Part shown: positions 43,076-52,527 of the stretch, piece after piece
Layout: each line of letters begins with the position of its first letter
Numbering within the stretch: position 1 is the first letter of the stretch
Assembly: GCA_024222295.1 (NCBI GenBank)
Contig: JAAEPF010000023.1
Coordinates: 62,001-126,000 of the forward strand
DNA from: Actinomycetes bacterium
GTDB taxonomy: Bacteria > Actinomycetota > Acidimicrobiia > Acidimicrobiales > Microtrichaceae
Length of the DNA stretch: 64,000 nt
Direction of reading: 5' to 3'
Notes under the pieces: generated by a model
The model's database searches: none
Seen by the model: only the letters and a program-made list of their open reading frames with translations
Told to the model about the DNA's origin: nothing
Position numbers and translations under genes: made by a program

Positions 43076-43873
43076 TCAGCCCAGCAGGTCCAGCCAGTTC
43101 TGGTGGTCGGTGCCTGTCGAGGCGATGGCCGAATACCCGTAGGCCCCCGAGCGTTCCGGCTCCACGACGTCGGCGCCGTCTCGACGGGTGATCCGGCCAC
43201 CGGCTTCCTGGATCACGAGCGCAGGTGCCGCAAGGTCCCACCACTCGAGCGTCGGGTCGAACATCGCCTGGGCCCGGCCGGTGGCCACCAGCGCGTAGCC
43301 GTAGCCGTCGCCCCATGTGCGTACCACGACCCCGGCTTCGGCCACCCGGCCGAAGAGATCCGGATCCCACTCGTGGAAGCCCGACACGCACAGCACCGAT
43401 CCCTCGAGTCCGGCACCCGGCCTGTCCAGCGCCGGCACCGGGTCGTCGTCGAGGAACGCCCCGTGACCGCGCGCGGCCCACACGCACTCACCGAACGCCG
43501 GCAGGTTGATCACGCCCACAGCCGGTCCGTGCTCGTCGGCGAACGCCAGCAGGTTCGAATAGGTGCCGACACCGTGTGAGAAGGCCTTGGTGCCATCGAT
43601 CGGGTCGATCACCCACGTGCGGCCCGAGGAACCGGTGCGATCCGCATGCTCTTCGCCCAGCACGGAGTCGTCGGGGAAGGCCTCGGTGATTCGCTCGCGC
43701 AGTAGTGCCTCAGCGTCGCGGTCGGCCCTGGTGACCGGGGTGCCGTCTTGTTTGTGTTCGACTTCCAACTCCGCCCGGCGGAACCAGCCGAGCGTGAGGT
43801 CTCCAGCCTCGACCGCCCACCCGCGCGCGAGACGGGCGATGTCCAGGTCGGCGGGGGGAATCGGGGAGTCCAT
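43076..43873 (-). CDS. inositol monophosphatase family phosphatase (possibly HisN)
   Basis: A Mg-dependent phosphatase of the IMPase fold. The metal site is complete: GEEHA (Glu74-Glu75), VIDPIDGTKAF (Asp90, Asp93) and the C-terminal WWDLAAPALVIQEAGG (Asp213). The IDGTKAF variant, rather than IDGTTNF, is common in histidinol-phosphate phosphatases (HisN), so histidine synthesis is the leading guess. I start it at ATG 43873 (265 residues). It is transcribed away from the LLM gene and has no his genes nearby. Confidence 0.85.
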   Translation of the reverse strand: MDSPIPPADLDIARLARGWAVEAGDLTLGWFRRAELEVEHKQDGTPVTRADRDAEALLRERITEAFPDDSVLGEEHADRTGSSGRTWVIDPIDGTKAFSHGVGTYSNLLAFADEHGPAVGVINLPAFGECVWAARGHGAFLDDDPVPALDRPGAGLEGSVLCVSGFHEWDPDLFGRVAEAGVVVRTWGDGYGYALVATGRAQAMFDPTLEWWDLAAPALVIQEAGGRITRRDGADVVEPERSGAYGYSAIASTGTDHQNWLDLLG

Positions 43874-43940
43874 CGGCGCATTCTCGCACCTGCGCGGGTC
43901 CACACCCAGTGGCACAGCCCGACTCTGGTAGGAACCTGCC

Positions 43941-45008
43941 ATGCATGTCGAAGCAATGATGACCCCGGCCGACCTCAACCGCACCGCCAGCGAAGCCCAG
44001 TTGGTGCAGCGGTCCGGATTCGGGGGCCTGGTGCTCACCGAGACCTCGCGATCTGCGTATCTGGCAGGCACCGCCGTGGCGATGAGCGCCCCGCGCCTTC
44101 GTGTGTCCACCGGGGTGGCGGTGGCATTTGCGCGCAGCCCGATGGTCACCGCCGGTGCAGCATGGGAACTCCAGGAAGCCACGGGCGGTCGGTTCCGGCT
44201 GGGCCTCGGCACACAGGTACGCGCCCACATCGAGCGCCGCTATGGCATGGAGTTCAGTCCTCCGGGTCCCCGTATGGCCGAGTACGTGCGGGCCGTGCGG
44301 GCGGCGTTCGCCGGATTCCGTGGAGAGCCGCTCGACTTCGAAGGGCAGTGGTGGTCGATGTCGCTGCTTCCCCGTGCCTGGTCGCCCGGTCCGATTGACC
44401 ACCCGGACCCGCCTGTCGACGTGGCCGCTGTCAACCCATGGATGCTTCGCATGGCGGGGGAGTTGGCCGACGGGGTGCACGTGCACCCGCTCAACCATCC
44501 GAAGTACCTCCGGGAGACGGTCGTGGCCGAGGTGGCCGCCGGTGCCGCCCGGGCCGGCCGGGACAGTTCAGATGTGGACCTGCTGGTGCCCGTGTTCACG
44601 GTGGCGGGGGACGACGAGCAGGAGCGGTCCCAATGGCGTGAACTCGCCAGGATGCAGGTCGCGTTCTACGGCTCGACGCCCAACTACGCGTTCATTTTCG
44701 ACATGCTGGGGGCCGAAGGGACCACGGCGGCGTTGCGTGAGCGTCAGAAAGCAGGCGACATGGCCGGGATGTCCGCAGTCATCACCGACGAACTGCTGGC
44801 CGACTTCGTCGTGGAGGGCACGTGGGACGAAATGCCCGACGCGCTACTGGCCCGGTACGGGGGTTCGGCAGAGACGCTCGTGTTCTATTTCGCCAACCCG
44901 ACGTTTGCCGACCCAGCCAGCATGGAGCGCTTCGGCGAAGTGGCGCGGCGGGTGGAGGCGGCCACGACCCCTGCCCCCGGCTCGGAGCCCGGGAAGGCCG
45001 TCGGCTAG
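43941..45008 (+). CDS. F420-dependent LLM class oxidoreductase (TIGR03617 type)
   Basis: A luciferase-like TIM-barrel oxidoreductase that probably uses coenzyme F420. Typical blocks are GFGGLVLTETSRSAYL, TGVAVAFARSPMVTAGAAWELQEATGGRFRLGLGTQVRAHIERRYG, and VAAVNPWMLRMAGELADGVHVHPLNHP. At 355 residues it fits the actinobacterial TIGR03617 group. The substrate is unknown. It diverges from the phosphatase gene across 67 bp, and TAG ends it. Confidence 0.9.
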   Translation: MHVEAMMTPADLNRTASEAQLVQRSGFGGLVLTETSRSAYLAGTAVAMSAPRLRVSTGVAVAFARSPMVTAGAAWELQEATGGRFRLGLGTQVRAHIERRYGMEFSPPGPRMAEYVRAVRAAFAGFRGEPLDFEGQWWSMSLLPRAWSPGPIDHPDPPVDVAAVNPWMLRMAGELADGVHVHPLNHPKYLRETVVAEVAAGAARAGRDSSDVDLLVPVFTVAGDDEQERSQWRELARMQVAFYGSTPNYAFIFDMLGAEGTTAALRERQKAGDMAGMSAVITDELLADFVVEGTWDEMPDALLARYGGSAETLVFYFANPTFADPASMERFGEVARRVEAATTPAPGSEPGKAVG

Positions 45009-45077
45009 ATTTCTGTTGCGCACACAGTGGTGTGCGACGGCCCCGAAGCCGTTCCAAGAGACCCGGAGTCCCCCCAG

Positions 45078-45464
45078 ATGTCACCCAGCCCCAGCGACCC
45101 CGTCGAGCGCCTGGTGTCCGGCCCGATCGTCGAGGCGCACACCGATGACACGCTCAACCGCCTCGCCGAGCTGATGGTCGAGGACTCCATCGGCCTCGTC
45201 GTGATCCGCGACCAGAACCCGGTCCTGGGCGTTGTGTCCGAGCGCGACATCGTGCGTGCCGTGGCTGAGGGACTCGACTTCGAGTCCGACCGCGCAGCCG
45301 ACGTGATGGCCCTCGAAACCGTGAGCATCGACGCCTCGGCGTCGATTGCGCAGGCCGCATCCATGATGATCGATGGTGGGATGCGCCACCTTCCGGTGAT
45401 GAAGGGTGAGAAGGTCGTCGGCGTGGTGTCCATCAGGGACCTGCTGGCAGCCCACACCGACTGA
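45078..45464 (+). CDS. CBS-domain pair protein
   Basis: A 128-residue protein made of two CBS repeats: VEAHTDDTLNRLAELMVEDSIGLVVI...GVVSERDIVRAVAEG and IDASASIAQAASMMIDGGMRHLPVM...GVVSIRDLLAAHTD. CBS pairs bind adenine nucleotides and usually regulate; a stand-alone pair acts as a sensor for a partner. I start it at ATG 45078 (GGAG upstream) although the frame is open from 45027. TesB follows within 6 bp, so they are probably co-transcribed. Confidence 0.88.
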   Translation: MSPSPSDPVERLVSGPIVEAHTDDTLNRLAELMVEDSIGLVVIRDQNPVLGVVSERDIVRAVAEGLDFESDRAADVMALETVSIDASASIAQAASMMIDGGMRHLPVMKGEKVVGVVSIRDLLAAHTD

Positions 45465-45470
45465 GTCCGG

Positions 45471-46280
45471 GTGGACCTGGAGGAGATCCTCACCCTCTCC
45501 CCGCACGGCTCCGACGTGTGGGTGGGAACGGGACCCACGTATCCATGGGGCGGGCTCTACGGCGGACAGATCGTGGCCCAGGCCCTGCTGGCCGCGGGCC
45601 ACAGCGCCGATGACGACTACGTCGTGCACAGTGTGCGCGCCTACTTCATCCGGCGCGGCGTGCAGGCCGAACCCGTGCGCTACGAGGTCGACCGGATCCG
45701 CAACGGCCGAAGCTTCCAGACTCGACGTGTGGTGGCCCGACAGGACGGTGTTGCGATCCTCAACCTCGAGGCCTCCTTCCAGCGGCCGGAGCAGTCAGCC
45801 GATGTGGAGACCGTCGGCGCTGACCGGTCGGTGCCCCGTCCCGGTGACCTCGAGGTCGGGTCATGGTCGCCGTCGTTCGAACGGGCCTTCGTGCCCGGCG
45901 CACCCGACAGCTTCGGTGGTGGCCGTGCGGTGGCCTGGCTCAAGGCGGCCGGAAGCCTCGGCGACGACCCCGTCGTGCAGGCCGCCGGATTCGCATTTCT
46001 CTCTGATGACCTGCCGACCGATGCGGTCGTGCGGGCCCACCCGGTGGCGGCTGAACCCGAGGAAGTGCGCCATGAGGTGTTGTTCAGCGCCAGCCTTGAC
46101 CACACGATCTGGTTCCACCGCCCCGGCCGCAGCGATGAATGGCACCTGCACGACTTCAGCTGCCACAGCTTCGTCGGCGGCCGCGGGCTAGCGCTCGGGC
46201 ACATTCATTCCGCCGGGGGTGACCACATTGCGACGGTGGCCCAGGAGGTCCTGCTGCGCGATACCCGCGAAAGACCCTGA
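45471..46280 (+). CDS. tesB: acyl-CoA thioesterase II (TesB type)
   Basis: A double-hotdog thioesterase that releases fatty acids from acyl-CoA. The N-terminal hotdog has GGLYGGQIVAQALLAA and HSVRAYFIRRGVQAEPVRYEVDRIRNGRSFQTRRVVARQDG. The second has SLDHTIWFHRPGRSDEWHLHDFSC and GHIHSAGGDHIATVAQEVLLR. At 269 residues it has the family length. It starts at GTG 45471, 6 bp after the CBS gene. Confidence 0.9.
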   Translation: MDLEEILTLSPHGSDVWVGTGPTYPWGGLYGGQIVAQALLAAGHSADDDYVVHSVRAYFIRRGVQAEPVRYEVDRIRNGRSFQTRRVVARQDGVAILNLEASFQRPEQSADVETVGADRSVPRPGDLEVGSWSPSFERAFVPGAPDSFGGGRAVAWLKAAGSLGDDPVVQAAGFAFLSDDLPTDAVVRAHPVAAEPEEVRHEVLFSASLDHTIWFHRPGRSDEWHLHDFSCHSFVGGRGLALGHIHSAGGDHIATVAQEVLLRDTRERP

Positions 46281-46389
46281 CAAATCCGACTGAGCGCTAC
46301 ATCGGTCGCTGATCCTGCCGATTGGACAGGGGGGCCGGTCGGCTCCCGGGCCTTGATGGCCGATCCAACGAGCGGAGGTCACCAGCAGC

Positions 46390-48342
46390 ATGCGGGTCGT
46401 GGACGTGCACACGGAGGGCGACGGGGCTCTCGACGCGGTGCTGCACCCGCGCCTGACCGTGCTGACCGGCTTGCAGGCCGAGTGCCAGGAACTTGCGCAG
46501 GCGCTGGCCCAGGCGTTCGTACTGGCGGGCAACGGGCTCACGGGCACTGTCGAGTACTCGGGCTTCCACATGCCGCTGGACCAGACGACGGTGGTGTCAC
46601 TGGACCTGCAGGGCGAGGGGTTCAGGGTCGTGACTGCCGGCGAACTGCCGGAGCCCGACCATGCGACTACCGAGGATGCCGCCGGCGATCTCGAGGAGCG
46701 ACGGGCGGGCTGGAAGCGCAGGCTCGACGCTGCGAGCCAGCAGGTCGGATCCCTGATGCCACGTGTCGAGGCAACCAGGGCCGCGGTCGAGGTGGGTCGG
46801 GCAGAACTCGACGCGGAAGGCGTCGCCCGGGCGGAACTGCTCCAGCAGTCCGAACAGGCAGCCAACCACCCAGCGGAACTCGCCCGGAAGGTCGAGGCGG
46901 TACAAGCAGAGCTGTCGGCGGCGGATGCGCACGTAGCGCTGCTCACCCAGCTCGCCCCTGTTGTCGCGGCCGCGTTCCACGCCGACAGCGAAGTAATGCG
47001 AAGGGTACGCATCGGCACGGAGCCCGCTGAACTGCGCGACCTGTTGGGCCGGGCAGCCGCGTCGGGACTGCTCTCCGAGGGCCGGGTCGCCGAGCTGACC
47101 GACTGGCTGGACTCGGTGGCCGCCGGAACGGCCCGCCCCAATGAGGCGCTCGCCGAGATGCTCTCGGAGGTGGACCAGCTGGAACGACGCTGGGCCGAAG
47201 TGTCGGCCGTCGGGGTGGAGGACGAGCCCCCGGTCGTGCAGGCGCGCGAACGCCTCGACGTCTTGACCGTCCGGCTGAGCGCACTCGAGGAGCTCGCCGG
47301 CAGCGGGATCCTGGCCGACCGGGCACGAAGTGAGATCGACGCCGCCCACAATGAGCGTGCGCGTATCGAAGGCGAGCGCCATCTGCGTTCAGGTGGTCTC
47401 GAGGAAGCAGTCGAAGCCGAGCAGCGGGTGCTGTCGACCTATGGGTTCGACTCCTACCTCGACTACACCATTGCCCTTTCGACCCGCTCGGTCGGTGACG
47501 CGGTCGAGTCGACTCTCCAGCGGGTTCGTACCGAACAGGTTGGTTCCGCCGATGCACTGGAGGCGGCCAGGGGTGCCGCCGCAGCCGATCGGACTGCCCT
47601 CACCGACCAGCGCAAGGCACTGCGCGAGCGCATCCAGCAGAACTCGGGCGTGGATGCGGATTCGCTCACCGTTGACCTGCTCGCGACCGTGCCCGCACTA
47701 CCCGGCTCGTTGCACCTGCTTGGCGACGAAGTGCAGGCGGGGATGAACGCGCACGTGCAGCACCGCGGGGAGCTCGTGGCGTACCTCGAATCGATCGAAG
47801 CCGAGCAGCAATCGGGTGTCGACCGTCCGGCAGCGCTGGCAGCGCGTGCCGAGGAGCACGCGAGCCGCGCCGCGGCACTAGCTCCGTTGGTGGATCGTGC
47901 AGCCCAGGAGCACGAGTCGGCCGCGGTGGAACTTGTCGAGGCTCAGCGGATCGTCGATGAGGCCAACGAGCGCCTCGCCGCCATCGAGCGGCAGTTCGCA
48001 TCGCTCGCGCTACCCGACGGCGAGGGCTACAGCGCGGCCGACGTGGCCGCGATCGTGACCGGTCTCACGCCAACGCTGGATCCGCACGGCTCCGATCCCG
48101 TGCCGGTTCTGATGGTGGACACGTTCTCGCCGCTCGGCTCGTTGGCCACCCAGGCGCTCGAGGCGACCCTCGTGGCCGCCGTGCGGGTGCAGCTCGTCTA
48201 CATAACCGACGACGAGGCGGTGATCGACTGGGCGGAACGGCTCTCACCGAGTGCCGGCCAACTCGTCCGGCTCGGCAAACCCAACTGGTTCCAGCGCCGC
48301 CTCGCCCGGCGGGCGCAGAGGCGTGAGCACAGTCAAACGTGA
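46390..48342 (+). CDS. SMC/Rad50-like coiled-coil protein lacking a P-loop
   Basis: A 650-residue protein with two small globular ends and a long Ala/Glu/Arg-rich coiled-coil middle (about residues 90-540, broken near 340-420). The N-terminal strand HPRLTVLTGLQAECQELAQAL stands where SMC/Rad50 proteins have a GxxxxGK[ST] P-loop, but the motif is missing. The C-terminal end keeps a Walker-B-like VPVLMVDTF (571-579), then QLVYITDDEAVIDWAERL, the usual ABC-type ending. It therefore looks like a relative of SMC-like ATPases that lost ATP binding. GGAGG precedes ATG 46390. Function unknown. Confidence 0.8.
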   Translation: MRVVDVHTEGDGALDAVLHPRLTVLTGLQAECQELAQALAQAFVLAGNGLTGTVEYSGFHMPLDQTTVVSLDLQGEGFRVVTAGELPEPDHATTEDAAGDLEERRAGWKRRLDAASQQVGSLMPRVEATRAAVEVGRAELDAEGVARAELLQQSEQAANHPAELARKVEAVQAELSAADAHVALLTQLAPVVAAAFHADSEVMRRVRIGTEPAELRDLLGRAAASGLLSEGRVAELTDWLDSVAAGTARPNEALAEMLSEVDQLERRWAEVSAVGVEDEPPVVQARERLDVLTVRLSALEELAGSGILADRARSEIDAAHNERARIEGERHLRSGGLEEAVEAEQRVLSTYGFDSYLDYTIALSTRSVGDAVESTLQRVRTEQVGSADALEAARGAAAADRTALTDQRKALRERIQQNSGVDADSLTVDLLATVPALPGSLHLLGDEVQAGMNAHVQHRGELVAYLESIEAEQQSGVDRPAALAARAEEHASRAAALAPLVDRAAQEHESAAVELVEAQRIVDEANERLAAIERQFASLALPDGEGYSAADVAAIVTGLTPTLDPHGSDPVPVLMVDTFSPLGSLATQALEATLVAAVRVQLVYITDDEAVIDWAERLSPSAGQLVRLGKPNWFQRRLARRAQRREHSQT

Positions 48343-48522
48343 GGACGGTCAACCCGGAGGTTCCTAACGATCCTTGACCGCAGTGGCGTTCACGCTGCCG
48401 GCTCGACCCGGCCGGCCTGCTTCTGCCGGCTGATTGGCCGCTGCGCTGTCGCAGTCGGTCGTTTCTCTGGTTGAATCGGCTTCGGCCTGGACCAGTTGTT
48501 CCGGAGCCGAACTGGAGGAGTT

Positions 48523-50244
48523 GTGCACGATCTCGTGATCAGGGGCGCCACCGTCATCGACGGCACGGGCGCCGAGGCGCGCCATGCCGAGGTTGCGGTC
48601 GACGACGGAGTCATAACCGCTGTCGAGGACTCCGTCGGAAACGCGAGGCGCGTGATCGACGGCGACGGCGCCCTGTTGACGCCGGGATTCGTCGACATCC
48701 ACACCCACTACGACGGCCAGGCCACATGGGATCCGATGTTGTCGCCCTCGTGCTGGCACGGTGTGACGACGATCGTGATGGGCAATTGCGGGGTCGGCTT
48801 TGCTCCTGTGGCAGAGGGCCGCCAGGAATGGCTCATCGGGCTCATGGAAGGCGTCGAGGACATCCCGGGCTCAGCGTTGTCGGTCGGCATCGACTGGCGG
48901 TGGGAGAGCTTCGGTGAGTACCTCGACGCACTCGAGGGGACTCCGCGCACGATGGACATCGGCACACAGGTCCCCCACGGAGCGGTGCGCGCGTACGTGA
49001 TGGGCGAAAGGGGAGCGGCGAACGAGGCCGCAACACCCGAAGACATCACCGCGATGGCCGACATCGTGCGCGACGGAATCCGGGCGGGTGCGCTCGGGTT
49101 CTCCACCAGCCGTACCCTCGCCCACCGCGCAATCGACGGCGAGCCGGTTCCGGGCACGTTCGCGGCCGAGGACGAGCTCTTCGGCATCGGCGAGGTGCTG
49201 GGCGAACTCGGCACCGGCGTGTTCGAGTTGGCGCCCGCAGGTGCCCTCGGCGAGGACCTGGCTGCTCCTGAGAAGGAAGTCGACTGGATGGTGCGGCTGT
49301 CGGAGTCGATCAACCGACCCGTGAGCTTCGCCCTCACACAGAACAACGAGGATCCCGTGCAGTGGCGACACCTCCTCGACCTCGTGGGAAGGGCAAATGC
49401 CGGCGGCGCCAGGGTGAGGCCCCAGGTGCACGGGCGCACCGTGTCGTTGCTCCTCGGCTTCCAGACCTTCCATGCCGCGCAGTTCTGCCCGTCCTGGGCG
49501 GAGCTCGGACTCGGACTCATGGACTGGCAGCAGCAGGTTGCCGAGGTGTCGCGCCCCGAGGTCCGCGAGCGACTGGTCCGTGAACTGCAGTCCATGGAGG
49601 ACGACCCGATCGTGATGGGCTTCATGAACCCCGCGAGCACGTACCTGCTCGGCGACCCTCCTGTGTACGAGCCCGGGCCCCAGCGGTGCGTGGCCGAGAT
49701 CGCGAAGTCCGAGGGCCGCTCGATGTGGGAGACCCTCCTCGACGCGATGCTGGCTGACGGCGGCAGGGAGCTGCTCAACTCGCCGGTGCTCAACTACAGC
49801 GACGGCAATCTCGACGCGGTGCACTCCATGCTGTCGGATCCCAACTCGGCATTCGGTCTGGGTGACGGGGGAGCGCATGCCGGGCAGACCTGTGATGCGT
49901 CCACCACTACGTTCCTGATGACCCACTGGGCCCGTGATCGCCAGGGCGACAAGCTTCCGCTCGAACAGGCGATCCACAAGATGACCGGCGCAACGGCGGA
50001 CCTCTACGAGCTCGGTGACCGGGGCCGACTACAGCCCGGCAAGGTGGCCGACCTGAACCTGATCGACTTCGACTCGCTGGCGCTCAGGCGCCCGCAGTGG
50101 GTGACCGATCTGCCGGGCGGCGCAGGCCGGCTGGTGCAGCGCTCCGAGGGCTACCTGGCCACGATCAAGTCGGGCGAGGTCACGATGGAGGGCGGCGAGC
50201 CCACGGGCGCTCGCCCGGGCGGGCTGCTTCGGGGGTCGCGGTGA
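48523..50244 (+). CDS. N-acyl-D-amino-acid deacylase-like amidohydrolase
   Basis: A 573-residue zinc-dependent metal hydrolase of the amidohydrolase superfamily. DLVIRGATVIDGTGAEARHAEVAV is the N-terminal beta-sandwich, GFVDIHTHYDGQATWDP holds the HxH metal motif, and GLGDGGAHAGQTCDA with the second metal Asp comes late, before QPGKVADLNLIDF. The layout fits D-aminoacylases and related hydrolases. The natural substrate is unknown. The start is GTG 48523 with GGAGGAG upstream. Its stop overlaps the NTF2-like gene (GTGA), so they are one unit. The 180-bp gap before it holds only imperfect GC-rich repeats. Confidence 0.88.
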   Translation: MHDLVIRGATVIDGTGAEARHAEVAVDDGVITAVEDSVGNARRVIDGDGALLTPGFVDIHTHYDGQATWDPMLSPSCWHGVTTIVMGNCGVGFAPVAEGRQEWLIGLMEGVEDIPGSALSVGIDWRWESFGEYLDALEGTPRTMDIGTQVPHGAVRAYVMGERGAANEAATPEDITAMADIVRDGIRAGALGFSTSRTLAHRAIDGEPVPGTFAAEDELFGIGEVLGELGTGVFELAPAGALGEDLAAPEKEVDWMVRLSESINRPVSFALTQNNEDPVQWRHLLDLVGRANAGGARVRPQVHGRTVSLLLGFQTFHAAQFCPSWAELGLGLMDWQQQVAEVSRPEVRERLVRELQSMEDDPIVMGFMNPASTYLLGDPPVYEPGPQRCVAEIAKSEGRSMWETLLDAMLADGGRELLNSPVLNYSDGNLDAVHSMLSDPNSAFGLGDGGAHAGQTCDASTTTFLMTHWARDRQGDKLPLEQAIHKMTGATADLYELGDRGRLQPGKVADLNLIDFDSLALRRPQWVTDLPGGAGRLVQRSEGYLATIKSGEVTMEGGEPTGARPGGLLRGSR

Positions 50245-50717
50245 CCGACGCGGACCGCACCTCGATGGACCCGGTCGACGTGACCCGGCAGTTCTGGCAG
50301 GCCCTCTACGCGCACGACTGGGATGCAGTTGGGTCGTTCTTCGGCCCTGAGTCGGTCTACTTCGACGTGCCGACCGGGCCCTCGACGGCGGCGAAGGGCC
50401 CCGACGACATCGTGCATCGTCTGCGCCTGGGTCTCGACCCGGTCTCGGGGCACGATCACGGTCCCAGCACGGTGGTGGTGGCGGACCCGCCTGTCGTGAT
50501 GACCGAGCACACCGAGATCTGGCACTGGCCCACTGGCGAAACCGCCACCCTGCCGTTCGTGTCGGTGATGTACGTCGAAGCCGGCGTGATCACCATGTGG
50601 AAGGACTACTGGGACTACAACACGCTGCTGGATGCTGCACCCGCGGACTGGCAGGAGAGGCTCTTTTCAGCCGACCTGCACTGGATCCACGACGCGACGG
50701 GCCATCCACGGGCCTGA
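50241..50717 (+). CDS. NTF2-like protein (limonene-epoxide-hydrolase/SnoaL fold)
   Basis: A 158-residue alpha+beta barrel protein. VTRQFWQALYAHDWDAVGSFFGPESVYFDVPTG is the typical N-terminal helix pair and first strand, followed by GPDDIVHRLRLGLDP and FVSVMYVEAGVITMWKDYWDYNTLL, the pattern of limonene-1,2-epoxide hydrolase-like proteins. It may act on the same compound as the amidohydrolase upstream, to which it is translationally coupled (start GTG 50241). The substrate is unknown. Confidence 0.82.
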   Translation: MTDADRTSMDPVDVTRQFWQALYAHDWDAVGSFFGPESVYFDVPTGPSTAAKGPDDIVHRLRLGLDPVSGHDHGPSTVVVADPPVVMTEHTEIWHWPTGETATLPFVSVMYVEAGVITMWKDYWDYNTLLDAAPADWQERLFSADLHWIHDATGHPRA

Positions 50718-50799
50718 CGGGTCGCACGGATCCACCTTGCAAGTGGCATCGGTGTCACGATCGACGTACACACCAGCGTGTCGGGCTGACGAACGCCGA

Positions 50800-51216
50800 T
50801 CAACCGGTGATGGCGTTCCATATGACCGCCAACGACGGCACGATGCTGACCACGAGCATCCCGGCGAGGGCCAGCCATGATCCGACGCGGATCCAGGTCC
50901 GGGCGGGTCGGAGTCCCGGCAGGGCCTCAGGGTCCTCGCCGGGCTCGGGGTGGCCTAGGTCGTCGATTGGCCGGGCAGCGCCCGACGAATCGCTGGCAGG
51001 CCGGGATTCCTCGAGCAGCAACAACTCGAACTCCGCCTCGAGGCGCTGTTCGGCCGGCACCACGACAGTGGCCCCACCGAGACCTGCATATGCCGAGCGG
51101 TCGAGGTTGGTGCGGGTGGTCGCTTCTATGCCCTGGGTACGCAGATAGGAAACCAGCAGGTCGGCCTGGGTGGCCGATGAGGTCCTCGATACGACGACCG
51201 CCGATCGCATCGGCAC
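50800..51216 (-). CDS. DUF2007-like protein with C-terminal membrane helix
   Basis: A 138-residue protein. The first half (ATQADLLVSYLRTQGIEATTRTNLD...ATVVVPAEQRLEAEFELLL) resembles the DUF2007 'putative signal transducing' fold. A Pro/Glu-rich linker and one membrane helix (VGSWLALAGMLVVSIVPSLAVIW) follow. The start is GTG 51216. It stands 3 bp after the PGA-hydrolase-like gene, so they are probably co-transcribed. Function unknown. Confidence 0.7.
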   Translation of the reverse strand: MPMRSAVVVSRTSSATQADLLVSYLRTQGIEATTRTNLDRSAYAGLGGATVVVPAEQRLEAEFELLLLEESRPASDSSGAARPIDDLGHPEPGEDPEALPGLRPARTWIRVGSWLALAGMLVVSIVPSLAVIWNAITG

Positions 51217-51219
51217 ATC

Positions 51220-51846
51220 CTAGGTTGGCCCGGAAGCCGGGTGTAGCAGGGCGGCGGCTTCCACGAGCGCCTCGACCAGCGAAAGCGTGTGGGGCACGAA
51301 CGGCGACGACCCGAAGTCATGGTCGGACCAGACCGGACTCGTGCCCCTGACACGCGGGGGCAGTTCCACCTGCACGCCTGCGCCGCGCACGAGGTTGACC
51401 GGATTCGCCGGGTGCACCCCCCGGTACTGCGGGGGGATCTCGTCCAGCTCGTCGATCACCTCGTAGCCGTCGAGGTGATCGCGAAGTGTGCGGCCCACGA
51501 CGCCGGCATGGGCCCGACCACCGCCCCCCACGGCGATGGTCAGCCAACGATTCGGGTGTTCGCGGACTCCGCCATAGCCGTGCACCGAGATCGCCACCTC
51601 CACGTGGTCACAGAACGCGGCCAGCCGCTCCGATTCGGCCGGGTCGAACCGGTGTGACGGAACATGCCAGGTGAGGTCGTCGGGTTGCACCACGGCGTAC
51701 AGCGACGAATCGCTGCGCCGGGAGGCTTCGTGTGCGATCTCGTACGTCGTCGCCTCGAGACCGCCGTGAAGCGCCATGAACCCCACAGGCGAGCGCAACT
51801 CGAGGTGTTCCTCGACACCCCTTGACCCGAGAAGCTCGCCGAGCAT
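51220..51846 (-). CDS. poly-gamma-glutamate hydrolase family protein
   Basis: A 208-residue hydrolase-like protein of the zinc-dependent phage-type poly-gamma-glutamate hydrolase family. The motifs HGGLEATTYEIAHEA, HVPSHRFDPAESERLAAFCDHVEVAISVHGY, VGGGGRAHAGVVGRTL and GAGVQVELPPRVRG follow the family order; His and Glu in the first and His in the second are the expected metal ligands. Substrates could be D- or L-glutamate polymers or other amides. It starts with ATG 51846. Confidence 0.78.
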   Translation of the reverse strand: MLGELLGSRGVEEHLELRSPVGFMALHGGLEATTYEIAHEASRRSDSSLYAVVQPDDLTWHVPSHRFDPAESERLAAFCDHVEVAISVHGYGGVREHPNRWLTIAVGGGGRAHAGVVGRTLRDHLDGYEVIDELDEIPPQYRGVHPANPVNLVRGAGVQVELPPRVRGTSPVWSDHDFGSSPFVPHTLSLVEALVEAAALLHPASGPT

Positions 51847-51894
51847 CTGCGCAGGGTACGTGAGGGAGCCGTGGCGGGCAGCGCGCCGGCGGCT

Positions 51895-52491
51895 TCAGGA
51901 ACCGCCGGCGACCGGAGCGATTCCCAGGTCGCGGTAGGTGAACACGGGCAGGTACGGCACCCCGTGCTCCTCGAAGAACCTAGCGGCCACGTCGCCGCGG
52001 TCGATGAGGGTTGACGCAGCCACCACGGTTGCACCCGTGTCTGTCACGTGGTGGAACGCCTTCTGGATCGATCCGCCGGTGGTAACGGCGTCATCGACCA
52101 GGAACACGCGCTTGTCGGCGCCCAGCTCGGCTCCTTCCACGAGCTGGTCGGTGCCGCGACCCTTCGGCTTCTTGCGCACGACGAACCACTCGGTGTCGTC
52201 GTCGAGCCAGGCCGCCACCCCATGGGCGAACTGGTCCGCGCCGAGGGTGAGTCCACCCACCGCGTCGAAGGCAATGCCCGCCGCGCCGACGGACTCCGCC
52301 ATCACTTGGCAGGCGAGCCGCAGGTGGCGCCCGGCGGCGAGTGCCCGCTTGCCGTCCACGAAGTCGTGGCTCATCTCGCCCGAAGACAGCTCGCGCGGCT
52401 CCTCGAAGTGGATCAGCCCGCGTTCGCGTACCACCTCGAGCAGCTCGCCTCGCCGGGCCTCATGGTCGGTGTCGGTGCCTTGCGGTGCCAT
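51895..52491 (-). CDS. pyrE: orotate phosphoribosyltransferase-like protein
   Basis: A type I phosphoribosyltransferase, most likely PyrE, which makes orotidine 5'-phosphate from orotate and PRPP. RELSSGEMSHDFVDGKRAL is the OPRT start, VVRKKPKGRGTDQLVEG is the flexible loop and VFLVDDAVTTGGSIQKA the PRPP motif. At 198 residues it is of normal length. No other pyr gene is near, so a salvage role is not excluded. Start ATG 52491. Confidence 0.85.
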   Translation of the reverse strand: MAPQGTDTDHEARRGELLEVVRERGLIHFEEPRELSSGEMSHDFVDGKRALAAGRHLRLACQVMAESVGAAGIAFDAVGGLTLGADQFAHGVAAWLDDDTEWFVVRKKPKGRGTDQLVEGAELGADKRVFLVDDAVTTGGSIQKAFHHVTDTGATVVAASTLIDRGDVAARFFEEHGVPYLPVFTYRDLGIAPVAGGS

Positions 52492-52527
52492 GGGCCCATT
52501 CTGGCCCAGCTCCGTGGCGGTGACGGT

